Origin: CAYXGZ01 sp964464755
Lineage (GTDB): Bacteria; Planctomycetota; MHYJ01; JACPRB01
Assembly: GCA_964464755.1 (NCBI GenBank)
Contig: CAYXGZ010000013.1
Span: forward strand, 1 to 64,000
DNA: 64,000 nucleotides
Direction: 5' to 3'
Part shown: in pieces, positions 16,129-24,593 of the stretch
How positions within the stretch are numbered: the stretch's first letter is position 1
How the letters are laid out: every line of letters begins with the position of its first letter
Program-made: the position numbers and the translations under genes
Notes under the pieces: model-generated
The model's database searches: none
The model's input: only the letters and a program-made list of their open reading frames with translations
Told to the model about the DNA's origin: nothing

Positions 16129-17370
16129 GTGAAGGCACGAGGCGGGGTCCGGTCCGTTCCCATCCTGCTCGGGTGCGCCTGGGCGGCGTTCTTCCTCCAT
16201 TCCTGCACCGCCCCGCGCCGCGCCCTCGACCCCGTCGCGATGATCGACACGCACTCCGCCCCCCGCATCCAGGTGGGGCTCTCCAAGGGCCTCCGCGTCC
16301 CCGCCGCCCGCGTCGCCTTCGAGGGGCCGTTCCAGGTCTTCGGCGCCGCCGGCCCGCTGCCCGCGGACGACGCCGCCGGCGCCTCCGGCTACGTCGAGCT
16401 CTCGATCGACGGCGGCCTCAAGGTCGGCTCCCGGTCGTACGCCGAGCCCGCCGTCCGCCTCTCCGCCGGCCCCGACGCCGGGTTCGTCCTCGAGGGGACC
16501 CGCTACCGCGGCGACCTCCTCGTCGTGCGCGACGAGGTCAAGGGCGGCGGCCCGCCGGTGCTCACGCTCGTCAACGACGTCGACCTCGAGGACTACCTCG
16601 CCGGCGTCGTCGGCAAGGAGATGTCGCTCTCCAAGGGCGAGGAGGCCCTCAAGGCCCAGGTCGTCGCGGCGCGGACCTACGCGTGGTACGAGGTGCAGAA
16701 CCGCACGCTGCGCGTGCGCGCCGGGGAGAAGTTCGACGTGTACGACGACGAGCGCTCCCAGGTCTACGGGGGCCGCGAGCGCGAGACCGCCCTCGCCATC
16801 CGCCTCGTCGCCGAGACCCGCGGCCTCTGCTGCTCCTACGAGGGACGGATCTTCAAGACCTTCTTCTCGTCCACCTGCGGCGGGCACACCGAGCCCGCCC
16901 GCCTCATGCTCTCCGAGGGCGAGGACATCCCGCCGCTCTCCGGCACGCCCTGCGGCCACTGCACGGAGGGGAAGTTCTACCGCTGGAGCGCCGAGTTCGA
17001 CCGCGCCGAGATGGCGAAGAAGCTCTTCGGCGCGCAGACCGTCTCGAAGATCGCCTCGGTGACCGTGACGAAGACGATGCGGGGCGGGCACGCCCTCGAG
17101 GTCCTCGTCCTCGTGGACAACAGCAAGAAGGAGTACCGCTTCCACGCCAACGACGGCTTCCGCCGCCGCATCGACCCCCGGGCGATCCGCAGCACGATGA
17201 TCGAATCGGTGAAGGTCGAGGGCGAGAAGGTGATCGTGGCGGGGAAGGGCTGGGGCCACGCGGTCGGGATGTGCCAGGTCGGGGCGTACCGGCTGGCGGA
17301 CCTGGGCTGGAGCTCGACGCGGATCCTGGAGTTCTACTACCCGAGGTCGGCGGTCAAGAAGTTCTATTGA
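16129..17370 (+). CDS. SpoIID/LytB domain protein, exported
   Basis: 413 residues. A hydrophobic N-terminus ends in LHSC, a possible but imperfect lipobox. The SpoIID/LytB domain is clear from DVDLEDYLAGVVGKEMSL, LKAQVVAARTYAWYEVQNR, STCGGHTEPA and KGWGHAVGMCQVGAYRLADLGWSSTRILEFYYP. SpoIID proteins are peptidoglycan lytic enzymes or amidase enhancers; outside spore formers they are taken to remodel the cell wall. GTG start is fixed by GAGGGGG 4 nt upstream. It converges with the next gene, overlapping by 7 nt. Confidence 0.88.
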   Translation: MKARGGVRSVPILLGCAWAAFFLHSCTAPRRALDPVAMIDTHSAPRIQVGLSKGLRVPAARVAFEGPFQVFGAAGPLPADDAAGASGYVELSIDGGLKVGSRSYAEPAVRLSAGPDAGFVLEGTRYRGDLLVVRDEVKGGGPPVLTLVNDVDLEDYLAGVVGKEMSLSKGEEALKAQVVAARTYAWYEVQNRTLRVRAGEKFDVYDDERSQVYGGRERETALAIRLVAETRGLCCSYEGRIFKTFFSSTCGGHTEPARLMLSEGEDIPPLSGTPCGHCTEGKFYRWSAEFDRAEMAKKLFGAQTVSKIASVTVTKTMRGGHALEVLVLVDNSKKEYRFHANDGFRRRIDPRAIRSTMIESVKVEGEKVIVAGKGWGHAVGMCQVGAYRLADLGWSSTRILEFYYPRSAVKKFY

Positions 17371-18503
17371 GACTTCTCGGCGTCCTTGATCGCGTCCTCG
17401 ACGTCCTTCTTGAAGCCCGAGCGCGGGTAGGTCCCCATCAGCTCGCCCAGCAGCTCCCGCGAGCGGTGCACGTAGAGCGTCTTGTTCTCCTTGTCGCGCT
17501 CGCCGAACTGCTTGGCGTAGCGGGCGCAGGCGATCGAGGACTTCGCCAGGACGGCCTCGTGCTCGCGGGTGTACTCGCCGATGCGGGGCGCGACGTTCAG
17601 CAGCCCCCACATGTAGTCGAGCAGGGACTCCTTGATCTTGCCCTCGGCCAGCAGGCAGTCGCCGCGGCCCACGTAGGCGGCCAGGAGCAGGCGGGCCGGG
17701 GCGTTCTTCTTGCCCTCCCACTCGGCGATGAGCGCGTCGGAGCGCGCCTTCAGGTCGGGCAGCGCCTTCTGGGCCGTCAGGCAGCGGAGGACGCCCAGCG
17801 TCGACGCCTCGGCGACCCGCGGGTCGGATTTGTCGGCGGCGAGCTTCTGGTAGATCTTCAGCGCGGCCGCGAAGTCCTTCGACTCCTCGGCGGAATCGGC
17901 GCTGAGCATCTCGAGGTTCTTGTTCCACTCGGTGGCGCCCTGCTCCTTGATCGCGTCGCCGAACTTCTTGACGACCTCGGCCTGGAGCTTGGCGTCGCCC
18001 TTGGCCTTCGCGGCCTCGTACTGGAGCAGGAAGGACTCGCGGAGGAAGAAGGAGTCCGGCTTCTCCTTGCGGATCTGCTCGGCGGCGGCGTAGGCGCCGT
18101 CGGGGTCGCCCGCCTGGAGCAGGCACTCGACGGCGTACTTGCGGCAGTACTCCTTCACGGGCTCGGAGGTCTGGGGGCTCCGCTTGATGCGCTCGAAGCG
18201 GTCGGCGGCGTCCTTGAACGCGAAGTCCTGCATCGCCTTGCGGGCGTTCTGGAACTCGAAGGGGGTGTTGTCCGGGGCGAAGTCGATGTCGAGGACGTCC
18301 TTCGCCTTCTCGTTCATCTTGATGGACGCGCCGCCCGCGTCCTTCTCGTAGATGATCTCCTTCACGTTCAGGCCGAGGACCTTGCCCTTCTCCTCGCGCA
18401 CGCCCTTGGCGGACGAGAAGCGGATCGTGTCGTCCTGCGCCGAGGCGCTGGGGACGGAGGCGAGGATCGCGGCGGCGGCGAGGAGCGAAGTGAAAGTTCT
18501 CAT
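17364..18503 (-). CDS. Secreted helical-repeat (TPR-like) protein, unknown
   Basis: 379 residues with a clear signal peptide (cleavage after SASA). The rest is alpha-helical with repeated Ala/Lys-rich helices resembling tetratricopeptide repeats (for example AYAAAEQIRKEKPDSFFLRESFLLQYEAAKAKGD and AALKIYQKLAADKSDPRVAEASTLGVLRCL). No catalytic motif is seen. Such proteins usually act as periplasmic scaffolds. The promoter at 18516-18543 leaves almost no leader. Confidence 0.8.
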   Translation of the reverse strand: MRTFTSLLAAAAILASVPSASAQDDTIRFSSAKGVREEKGKVLGLNVKEIIYEKDAGGASIKMNEKAKDVLDIDFAPDNTPFEFQNARKAMQDFAFKDAADRFERIKRSPQTSEPVKEYCRKYAVECLLQAGDPDGAYAAAEQIRKEKPDSFFLRESFLLQYEAAKAKGDAKLQAEVVKKFGDAIKEQGATEWNKNLEMLSADSAEESKDFAAALKIYQKLAADKSDPRVAEASTLGVLRCLTAQKALPDLKARSDALIAEWEGKKNAPARLLLAAYVGRGDCLLAEGKIKESLLDYMWGLLNVAPRIGEYTREHEAVLAKSSIACARYAKQFGERDKENKTLYVHRSRELLGELMGTYPRSGFKKDVEDAIKDAEKSQ

Positions 18504-18515
18504 GGGTAGCGGCCC

Positions 18516-18543
18516 ATTATAGGGGGAGCCTCGGGACCATCAA
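18516..18543 (-). promoter_or_regulatory. Promoter of the TPR-like gene, very short leader
   Basis: On the minus strand TTGATG (18538-18543), 16-nt spacer and perfect TATAAT (18516-18521). The ATG at 18503 begins 12 nt after the -10 box, leaving about 5 nt of leader and no Shine-Dalgarno. Confidence 0.6.
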
Positions 18544-18564
18544 CCGTTTTTAACGGCGGCGGCG

Positions 18565-18593
18565 GCGACAAGTTCACCGGGTCCGGCTAGGAT
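18565..18593 (+). promoter_or_regulatory. Promoter of the tandem amidase gene, leaderless type
   Basis: GCGACA (18565-18570), 17-nt spacer, TAGGAT (18588-18593), then 6 nt to ATG 18600. No ribosome binding site fits between. Confidence 0.5.
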
Positions 18594-18599
18594 GTCGCC

Positions 18600-19961
18600 A
18601 TGCGGGGCAGCGCCGTGATCGCCTGGGTCCTGCTGGCCGCCGCGCTCGCCGCCCTCGGCGGCGCCGGTCCCTGGACCGCCGGCGTCCCCGTCGTCCGTCC
18701 TCCGGCGGCCTCCCGCGCGACCCCCTCCCCGGCCGCCTGGCCCGCCCCGGTCGAGGCCCTCAGCTCCGGCGCCCGCCGCCTCGCCGTCCCGGACTTCGGC
18801 GCCGTGACCCCCACGGCGATCGTCCTCCACTCGACCTCGGGCCACTCCTTCCTCCGCGCCCTCTTCGAGATGGAGCGCCGCGGCACCGGCGTCCACCTCC
18901 TCGTCGACGAGGACGGCACCGCCTACCGCCTCGTCCCGCCCGATCGCCGCCTCCGCTGCGCCGCGGGGATCGACGACGTCGCGGTCCACGTCTCCGTCGT
19001 GGGGAAGGTCGGCGACGAGCTCGTCGCCAACGCGAAGGCCCTCGAGTCGACCGCCGCGATCGTCAAGGCGCTCGCCGAAGCCTGGTCGATCCCGCTGACC
19101 AACCACGACGTCGCCTCGCGGCGCGGCGTGTTCTCGCACATGCAGGCCAAGTTCCGCTTCGGCGGCTGGGGCCGCAAGGAGCAGAAGGACCGCATGGAGC
19201 CCGGCGAGTCCTGGGTCCGCGCCGTCCTCGAGAAGGCCGGCGGCGCGTTCCACGAGGAGAAGGACTGGAAGGATCGCGCGGGCCCGGGCTGGACCCAGGT
19301 CTGGGAAAAGACGGACCTCGGCGTCCGGGGCGACCTGGCCGTGGGCCGGGGCCTGACGCCCGCGCCCGCCCCCGCGCTGAAGTCCGTCGAGGTCGTCGAG
19401 GAGCGCCGCCTCCAGTACGTGGACCGCGGGCGGATCGAGATCCTCGGCGTCGTCCTGCACTTCACGGCGACGGAGACGATCGACCAGGCGATCACGACCT
19501 TCGAGCAGCGCCGACTCGGCCCGACGATCATCGTGGACGTGGACGGCCGGGCCTACCAGTGCACGGACCGGCTCGAGGACCAGGTCGCGGCCGCGGCGGG
19601 CACGAACGAGAAGTGCGTGCAGATCGAGATCGTCGGTCGCGGGGAGAACGACCTGCTGAGGAACGAGGCGCAGTCCGCGAAGGTCGTCGAGGTCGTGCGC
19701 GAGCTCTGCGCGAAGTTCTCGATCCCGCCGACCAACCGCGACGTCGAGTCCTGCCGGGGGGTCTTCTCCCACGGCCAGGCGAAGAAGCTCTGGGGCCGCA
19801 GCGCCTGGCTCTGGGGCGGGATGACCGGGGACTTCGACCCCGGCGAGCGCTACATGCGCCGGGTGCTCGAGGCCGCGGGCGGCTCCTACGTCGAGGAGAA
19901 GGACTGGCCGGGCCGGACCTCCGGCCGCTGGACCATCCTCTTCGACGACTGGGTCCCCTGA
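18600..19961 (+). CDS. Tandem N-acetylmuramoyl-L-alanine amidase-like (Amidase_2/PGRP) protein, exported
   Basis: 453 residues: an N-terminal signal or anchor, then two copies of an Amidase_2-like domain (about residues 55-235 and 265-440). Both copies show a first His (IVLHSTSG; VVLHFTAT) and the GVFSH second His. Copy 2 keeps the usual acidic residue in VQIEIVG and the DPG motif in GDFDPGERY. Copy 1 has VHVSVVG and MEPGESW instead, so it has probably lost activity. The family cleaves the amide bond between muramic acid and the stem peptide. The product probably acts on peptidoglycan, with copy 1 perhaps as a binding domain. Confidence 0.82.
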   Translation: MRGSAVIAWVLLAAALAALGGAGPWTAGVPVVRPPAASRATPSPAAWPAPVEALSSGARRLAVPDFGAVTPTAIVLHSTSGHSFLRALFEMERRGTGVHLLVDEDGTAYRLVPPDRRLRCAAGIDDVAVHVSVVGKVGDELVANAKALESTAAIVKALAEAWSIPLTNHDVASRRGVFSHMQAKFRFGGWGRKEQKDRMEPGESWVRAVLEKAGGAFHEEKDWKDRAGPGWTQVWEKTDLGVRGDLAVGRGLTPAPAPALKSVEVVEERRLQYVDRGRIEILGVVLHFTATETIDQAITTFEQRRLGPTIIVDVDGRAYQCTDRLEDQVAAAAGTNEKCVQIEIVGRGENDLLRNEAQSAKVVEVVRELCAKFSIPPTNRDVESCRGVFSHGQAKKLWGRSAWLWGGMTGDFDPGERYMRRVLEAAGGSYVEEKDWPGRTSGRWTILFDDWVP

Positions 19962-19962
19962 T

Positions 19963-20430
19963 CTACTTCAGCGTCCTCGCCAGGTCCTTGCCGCACTTCC
20001 CGCACTTGCCGGGCGCGACCTCGTGGGTCGCGCAGGCCGCGCAATCGAACCAGAGCTCCTTGAGCTTGGTGTCGCCGTGCTTCAGGCAGGTGCCGGCGCG
20101 GGGGTCCGTGTACGTGCAGCCCTCGACCGGGCAGGCGTAGGAGCCCGCGACCGCCGTCTTCCCGGGCGTGGAGTGGCCGGTCGTCGGCGCCGCCGTGGGG
20201 GCCGGGGCCGTCGTCGGCGCGGAGACCAGGCTCTTGTGGCACTTCGGGCAGCTCTCGGCGTCGGTCTTCAGCTTGCAGTCGAGGCAGGAGTACTTCCCGG
20301 TCGTCGATTCCGGCTTCGGCGTCGCCGCGGCGGAGGGCTTGGGCTTCGGGGTCGCGCTCGGGGCGGGGTCCTCGGGCTTGCCGCAGCCCGCGAGCAGGAC
20401 CGCCAGGACGACGACGAGGTGCTTCGACAT
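19963..20430 (-). CDS. Lipoprotein with two zinc-ribbon-like domains
   Basis: 155 residues. The signal peptide ends in LLAGC, a good lipobox. A Pro/Thr/Ala-rich linker precedes YSCLDCK...CPKCH, and a second linker precedes YACPVEGCTYTDPRAGTCLKHGD followed by CAAC and CGKCGK. The middle motif resembles the heavy-metal-binding domain found on periplasmic metal transport proteins. Metal binding is likely; function is unknown. Its stop is 1 nt from that of the convergent amidase gene. Confidence 0.78.
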   Translation of the reverse strand: MSKHLVVVLAVLLAGCGKPEDPAPSATPKPKPSAAATPKPESTTGKYSCLDCKLKTDAESCPKCHKSLVSAPTTAPAPTAAPTTGHSTPGKTAVAGSYACPVEGCTYTDPRAGTCLKHGDTKLKELWFDCAACATHEVAPGKCGKCGKDLARTLK

Positions 20431-20438
20431 GGAGTCTC

Positions 20439-21662
20439 CTAGTAGATTTTCCCGCCGAGCGGGACCGCGATCCCGTCGCGCGACACCGTGCCGCGCCACG
20501 CCGCCTCCTCCGCCTCCGCGAGCCGCCCGGCCGGGACTCCGGCGAGCAGCAGGGTGACCGACTTCCGCCTCCGCACCACGGGCGCGGAGCCGGGACGCTT
20601 CTCCTCGAGGCCCTTCGCGGCCCGGCGGGCGGCCGCCTCGAACTCCTCCGCGTCGCGCTCCGAGTCCCAAGCCGAGGCCCAGGCCAGGGCGACGTTGCCC
20701 GCGGCGTCCTGAAGGGCGCAGACCCGGTCCCCGCCCCAGCCCGCCGTCGCGGCCGCGTCGGGCGCCGCGCCGAGCGCCTCGAGCCAGATCGCCGAGCCGA
20801 GCTCTCCCAGCGTGGACTGGTAGAGCGGGGTCCAGCCCGCGGGCTCCAGGCCCGCGGCGAAGGCCGCGAGGTCCAGCGCGAGCGGCTCCTCGCCCGAGAG
20901 GTACTTCTCGGGGTGCAGGACCTGCTCCGTGCTCCGCGGGGGCGTCTTGAACGCGTCGTCGAGGCGGCCGTCGCGCCGCATCCATTCCATGAAGAGGCCG
21001 CCCCGGCGCCAGCCGAAGTCCGAGGAGCGCACGAAGAACCGGGGCACGACGGCCTCCATCCAGGCCGAGCCCTCGCGCTCGGCCGCGTCGGCCGCGGCGG
21101 CGAGCTTCTTCACGTGGTCGGGGTCCGGGCGCTTCGCGTCCGCCTTCAGGTTGGCCCAGTGGAGCTGCTTGGTCATGTCCGCCGAGCCCTGGCGCACCGC
21201 GACGTGGGCCAGCTGGGCGTCGAGGGAGCGGCCCGCGGCCCGGGCGTGCGCCTTCCAGTCCGCGAGCCGGTCGGCCAGCGCGACGGAGAAGCGGTAGACG
21301 AGCTCGTCGTCCGGGATCCCGCGGTCGATGACGTGCACCGTGCCATGGGCGTAGAAGGCCTGGGCCTTCGTGGCGGCGAAGGTCGGGATGGCCAGGTCGA
21401 GCCTCAGCCGCGCCGGGATCAGCCCGAGCGCCTTCGCGGTCTTCTCGAAGGGCGCGAGGTCGTCGCCGTAGAGCTCGCGGGCCTGCTCGAGGGCCGAGGC
21501 GCCCGCCTCCTTGCGCGTCCCCTCGCGGATCGGGACCTTCTCGCCGAACTTCGAGCCGCGGAGTTCCTCGACGCGGCGGCAGATCTCGTCGCGCCGGCGG
21601 TCCAGGACCTCGTCCGGGCCCGCGGCCCACGCGGCGAGCAGGAGGAGGAGGGCGGTCCTCAT
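20439..21662 (-). CDS. Secreted protein, degenerate relative of an HExxH metalloprotease
   Basis: 407 residues with a signal peptide (MRTALLLLLAAWAAG). It is a paralogue of the protein at 37724-39064: both share STEQ(V/I)LHPEKYL, the GW(G/D)GDR motif and the ASAWDSERDAEEFEAA / ASTWDTEEDAAEFAAA segment. The zinc site of the paralogue, HELVH with a downstream EGDA, corresponds here to DELVY and QGSA, so zinc ligands are lost. It overlaps the upstream lipoprotein gene by ATGA and should be co-expressed. Probably a non-catalytic binding protein; that role is inferred. Confidence 0.75.
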   Translation of the reverse strand: MRTALLLLLAAWAAGPDEVLDRRRDEICRRVEELRGSKFGEKVPIREGTRKEAGASALEQARELYGDDLAPFEKTAKALGLIPARLRLDLAIPTFAATKAQAFYAHGTVHVIDRGIPDDELVYRFSVALADRLADWKAHARAAGRSLDAQLAHVAVRQGSADMTKQLHWANLKADAKRPDPDHVKKLAAAADAAEREGSAWMEAVVPRFFVRSSDFGWRRGGLFMEWMRRDGRLDDAFKTPPRSTEQVLHPEKYLSGEEPLALDLAAFAAGLEPAGWTPLYQSTLGELGSAIWLEALGAAPDAAATAGWGGDRVCALQDAAGNVALAWASAWDSERDAEEFEAAARRAAKGLEEKRPGSAPVVRRRKSVTLLLAGVPAGRLAEAEEAAWRGTVSRDGIAVPLGGKIY

Positions 21663-22480
21663 TTCCCGTCGGGCGCGTACTCCGCCTCGAGGGTCTCGGC
21701 GACCTTGCCGAGCTCCCAGGCGACGGAATCCCGCGTCCCGCCCTCCGGGGCGGCGGTGAACGACCTCGTGGCGGCGGCCTGCTTGCCGAGGACCTGGATC
21801 ATGAGCTCGAGGCGGCCGGCCCGGTCCGCGGGCAGCGCCTTGCGCAGCTGCCCGAGCGCGGCGGAGGCGTCCGACCAGGCGGCCGAGGCGTCGCGACCTT
21901 CCACGTAGAGCTTGACGAGTTCCGCGTGCGAGACCTTCCAGGCTTTCCACGCGACCCGGGCCGCCTGCGGGTCCGGCGCCGGCGTCGGGGCGGGCGTGGG
22001 CGCGGTCGACGGCGCGGGCGCGGGCCCGAAGCCCGGGGGCCAGGCGTTGGGGACCTCGACGGCGTTCGGGGAGAAGGCCGAGCGGACCTCCTGCTCCCAG
22101 CGGGTCATCGTGGACTCCCAGGAGGCGCCGGGCCGGCCCGTGCCGGTGTCCGAGGCCAGGCCCCGGTACTTCTCGATGTAGGGCCCGATCGCGGACTTCG
22201 CGGGCTCCGCGGCGAAGGCCTGCATCGTCCGGAGGTACTCCGCGATCTCGAGCAGCGAGTGCTCCGCCCCGGAGTAGAAGGGCGTCGAGCCCCGGAGGTA
22301 GCCGCGGACGCGGAAGTGCTCGCGGGTCAGCTCGGCGTAGGCGGCCTCGTAGGCCTCGCGGGGGTTCTTGGGGTCGTTCAGCAGGCGCACGCCGCCGGTC
22401 CCGAGGCTGATGACGGGGAGCTTCGGGGCGTCCTCGCACGCGGCCAACAGGGGGAGCAGCAGCAGGGCGAGTCGCTTCAT
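21659..22480 (-). CDS. Lipoprotein, unknown
   Basis: 273 residues with lipobox LLAAC at the end of the signal peptide. The mature part is alpha-helical with a Pro/Ala/Thr repeat linker near residues 150-170 that splits it into two helical domains. No family recognised. First gene of a small operon with the degenerate protease-like gene and probably the zinc-ribbon lipoprotein; its promoter is 6 nt from the ATG. Confidence 0.72.
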   Translation of the reverse strand: MKRLALLLLPLLAACEDAPKLPVISLGTGGVRLLNDPKNPREAYEAAYAELTREHFRVRGYLRGSTPFYSGAEHSLLEIAEYLRTMQAFAAEPAKSAIGPYIEKYRGLASDTGTGRPGASWESTMTRWEQEVRSAFSPNAVEVPNAWPPGFGPAPAPSTAPTPAPTPAPDPQAARVAWKAWKVSHAELVKLYVEGRDASAAWSDASAALGQLRKALPADRAGRLELMIQVLGKQAAATRSFTAAPEGGTRDSVAWELGKVAETLEAEYAPDGK

Positions 22481-22486
22481 GCAGTC

Positions 22487-22516
22487 ATCTTAGGGCGTCG
22501 TCCGGGAGGGGGTCAA
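22487..22516 (-). promoter_or_regulatory. Promoter of the lipoprotein operon, leaderless type
   Basis: On the minus strand TTGACC (22511-22516), 18-nt spacer, TAAGAT (22487-22492), then 6 nt (22481-22486) to the ATG at 22480. No Shine-Dalgarno. Confidence 0.65.
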
Positions 22517-22524
22517 GGCGCGCC

Positions 22525-22553
22525 TTGCCGCCCGCCGGAGGGCCGTGTAAACT
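22525..22553 (+). promoter_or_regulatory. Promoter of the hldE operon
   Basis: TTGCCG (22525-22530), 17-nt spacer, TAAACT (22548-22553); ATG at 22568 leaves a leader of about 8 nt with no Shine-Dalgarno. It lies back to back with the lipoprotein promoter. Confidence 0.45.
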
Positions 22554-22567
22554 GCGGATTCGTACCC

Positions 22568-24010
22568 ATGCACACCCGACTCGCCGCGGCCGTGGAGCGG
22601 CTCGGCCGCCCGCGCGTGTTCGTGATCGGCGACCTCATCCTCGACCGGTACCTCTGGGGCTCGGTCACGCGGATCTCGCCCGAGGCGCCGGTCCAGGTGC
22701 TCGACGCCGAGCGCGAGGAGTTCCGCGTCGGCGGCGCCGCGAACGTCGCCCACAACGTCGCGTCGCTCGGGGCCCGGGCCTCCTGCGGCGGCGTCGTCGG
22801 CCGCGACGCCTGGGGCGCCGAGTTCCTGCGCGACCTCCGCCGCCTGGGCATCTCCACCTCGCCCGTCCTGCGGGACGGCTCGCGCCCGACGACCGTGAAG
22901 ACCCGCCTCCTCGCGCACAACCAGCAGATGATCCGCATCGACCGCGAGCGGCGCGACCCGCTCACGCCCGCCCTCGAGCGCTCGCTGATCGCGGCGATCC
23001 GCCGCGAGGCGCGGACCGCCGACCTGGCGCTCGTCTCCGACTACCACAAGGGCACGATGACGCCGGCGGTGTCGAAGGCCGTCGTCCGGGAGTTCGCGCG
23101 CCGGGGCAAGCCCGTCCTCGTCGGGCTCAAGAACCGCGACATGGCGAAGTACCGCGGCGCGACGGGCGCGTCCCTCAACCGGGGCGAGCTCGCCCAGCTC
23201 TCCGGCGCCGAGGGAGTCGAGCAGGGCGCGAGGATCGTGCTGCGCAAGCTGGGCCTCCAGTACCTCGTCGTCACGCTCGGCGAGAAGGGCATGCGGGTCT
23301 ACGACCGCACGGGCCAGGTCGCCGGGCTCGCCGCCGAGGCCCGCCAGGTCTACGACGTGACGGGCGCGGGGGACACCGTGCTCGCCGCGTTCTCCGTCGG
23401 CCGCGCCGCCGGGCTCGGGCTGGAGGACTGCGCGCTGCTGGCCACGGCCGCCGCGGGGATCGTCGTCGCCAAGGTCGGCACGGCCACCGCGACGCGCCGC
23501 GAGCTGCTCGACGCGGCCTCGCACCCGGAGGCCCAGCACCGGAAGGTCCTCAAGGTGGCGGCGCTCGGCAAGGCGCTGGCCGAGGAGCGCAAGCGGGACC
23601 GCCGCATCGTCTTCACGAACGGCTGCTTCGACCTGCTGCACGCCGGGCACCTGCGCTCGCTGCAGTTCGCCAAGTCGCGCGGCGACGTGCTCGTCGTCGG
23701 CCTGAACTCGGACCGCTCGGTGCGCCGGCTCAAGGGGCCCGGCCGGCCGATCCTGCCCGCCGCCGAGCGCTCGGCGCTGCTCGCGGGGCTCGAGTGCGTG
23801 GACTACGTGGCGCTCTTCGACGCCGACACGCCCGCGGAGCTGATCCGCGCGGTCCGGCCCGACGTGCTCGTCAAGGGCGAGGACTACGCGGGGCGGAAGG
23901 TCGTGGGCCGGGACGTGGTCGAGGCCCGCGGCGGCCGCGTGGAACTCGTCCCCCTGGTGCCGGGGATCTCGACGACGGACCTGGTGGCCCGAATCCGGAG
24001 GCTCCCGTGA
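22568..24010 (+). CDS. hldE: Bifunctional heptose 7-phosphate kinase / heptose 1-phosphate adenylyltransferase
   Basis: 480 residues in two parts. Residues 1 to about 325 are a PfkB-family kinase (VFVIGDLILDRYLWG, DVTGAGDTVLAAF). Residues from about 340 are a cytidylyltransferase-like domain (FTNGCFDLLHAGHL, LNSDRSVRRLKGPGRP). Together they make ADP-D-glycero-heptose with GmhA and GmhB, both encoded directly downstream. This implies a heptose-containing LPS core or S-layer glycan. It overlaps gmhA by GTGA. Confidence 0.95.
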   Translation: MHTRLAAAVERLGRPRVFVIGDLILDRYLWGSVTRISPEAPVQVLDAEREEFRVGGAANVAHNVASLGARASCGGVVGRDAWGAEFLRDLRRLGISTSPVLRDGSRPTTVKTRLLAHNQQMIRIDRERRDPLTPALERSLIAAIRREARTADLALVSDYHKGTMTPAVSKAVVREFARRGKPVLVGLKNRDMAKYRGATGASLNRGELAQLSGAEGVEQGARIVLRKLGLQYLVVTLGEKGMRVYDRTGQVAGLAAEARQVYDVTGAGDTVLAAFSVGRAAGLGLEDCALLATAAAGIVVAKVGTATATRRELLDAASHPEAQHRKVLKVAALGKALAEERKRDRRIVFTNGCFDLLHAGHLRSLQFAKSRGDVLVVGLNSDRSVRRLKGPGRPILPAAERSALLAGLECVDYVALFDADTPAELIRAVRPDVLVKGEDYAGRKVVGRDVVEARGGRVELVPLVPGISTTDLVARIRRLP

Positions 24011-24591
24011 AGCAGCAGGCGCTCGAGTCGACGATCCGGGAACGACTCCAGGAGGCGGCCCTCGTGAAGCTCCTGCTCGCGGAGGGGGCGGCGCCGGTCC
24101 TCGCGGGGATCGCGGGGGCCTGGACGAAGGCCCTGGCCCGGGGCGGGAAGATCGTGTTCTTCGGCAACGGCGGCAGCGCGGCGGACGCGCAGCACGTGGC
24201 CGCCGAGCTCGAGGGGCGGTACGAGCGGGAGCGGCGGCCCTGGCCCGCGCTCGCGCTGACCACGAACACCTCGGCGCTGACGGCCATCGGCAACGACTAC
24301 GGCTACGACCGGGTCTTCGAGCGGCTCGTCCGGGCGCACGTCCGCCGGGGCGACGTCGCGGTCGGCCTCTCGACCTCGGGCAACTCCCCGAACGTGGTGC
24401 TCGGCCTGAAGGCCGCGCGGAAGCTCGGCGCCGTGACCGTCGCGTTCACCGGGGCCGGCGGCGGGAAGCTCGCGAAGCTGGCCGACCACGCGTTCCGCGC
24501 GCCCTCGGAGCGCACGGCGCGGATCCAGGAGTGCCACATCACGGCGGCGCACGTCCTCTGCGAGATGGTGGAGCTCGCGCTACCGAGGTAG
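24007..24591 (+). CDS. gmhA: Sedoheptulose 7-phosphate isomerase
   Basis: 194 residues, SIS fold, with FFGNGGSAADAQHVAAELEGRY and GLSTSGNSPNVV phosphate-binding loops and the C-terminal QECHITAAHVLCEMVE helix carrying the His of this family. It converts sedoheptulose-7-phosphate to D-glycero-D-manno-heptose-7-phosphate. GTG start overlapping the hldE stop. Confidence 0.94.
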   Translation: MKQQALESTIRERLQEAALVKLLLAEGAAPVLAGIAGAWTKALARGGKIVFFGNGGSAADAQHVAAELEGRYERERRPWPALALTTNTSALTAIGNDYGYDRVFERLVRAHVRRGDVAVGLSTSGNSPNVVLGLKAARKLGAVTVAFTGAGGGKLAKLADHAFRAPSERTARIQECHITAAHVLCEMVELALPR

Positions 24592-24593
24592 CC

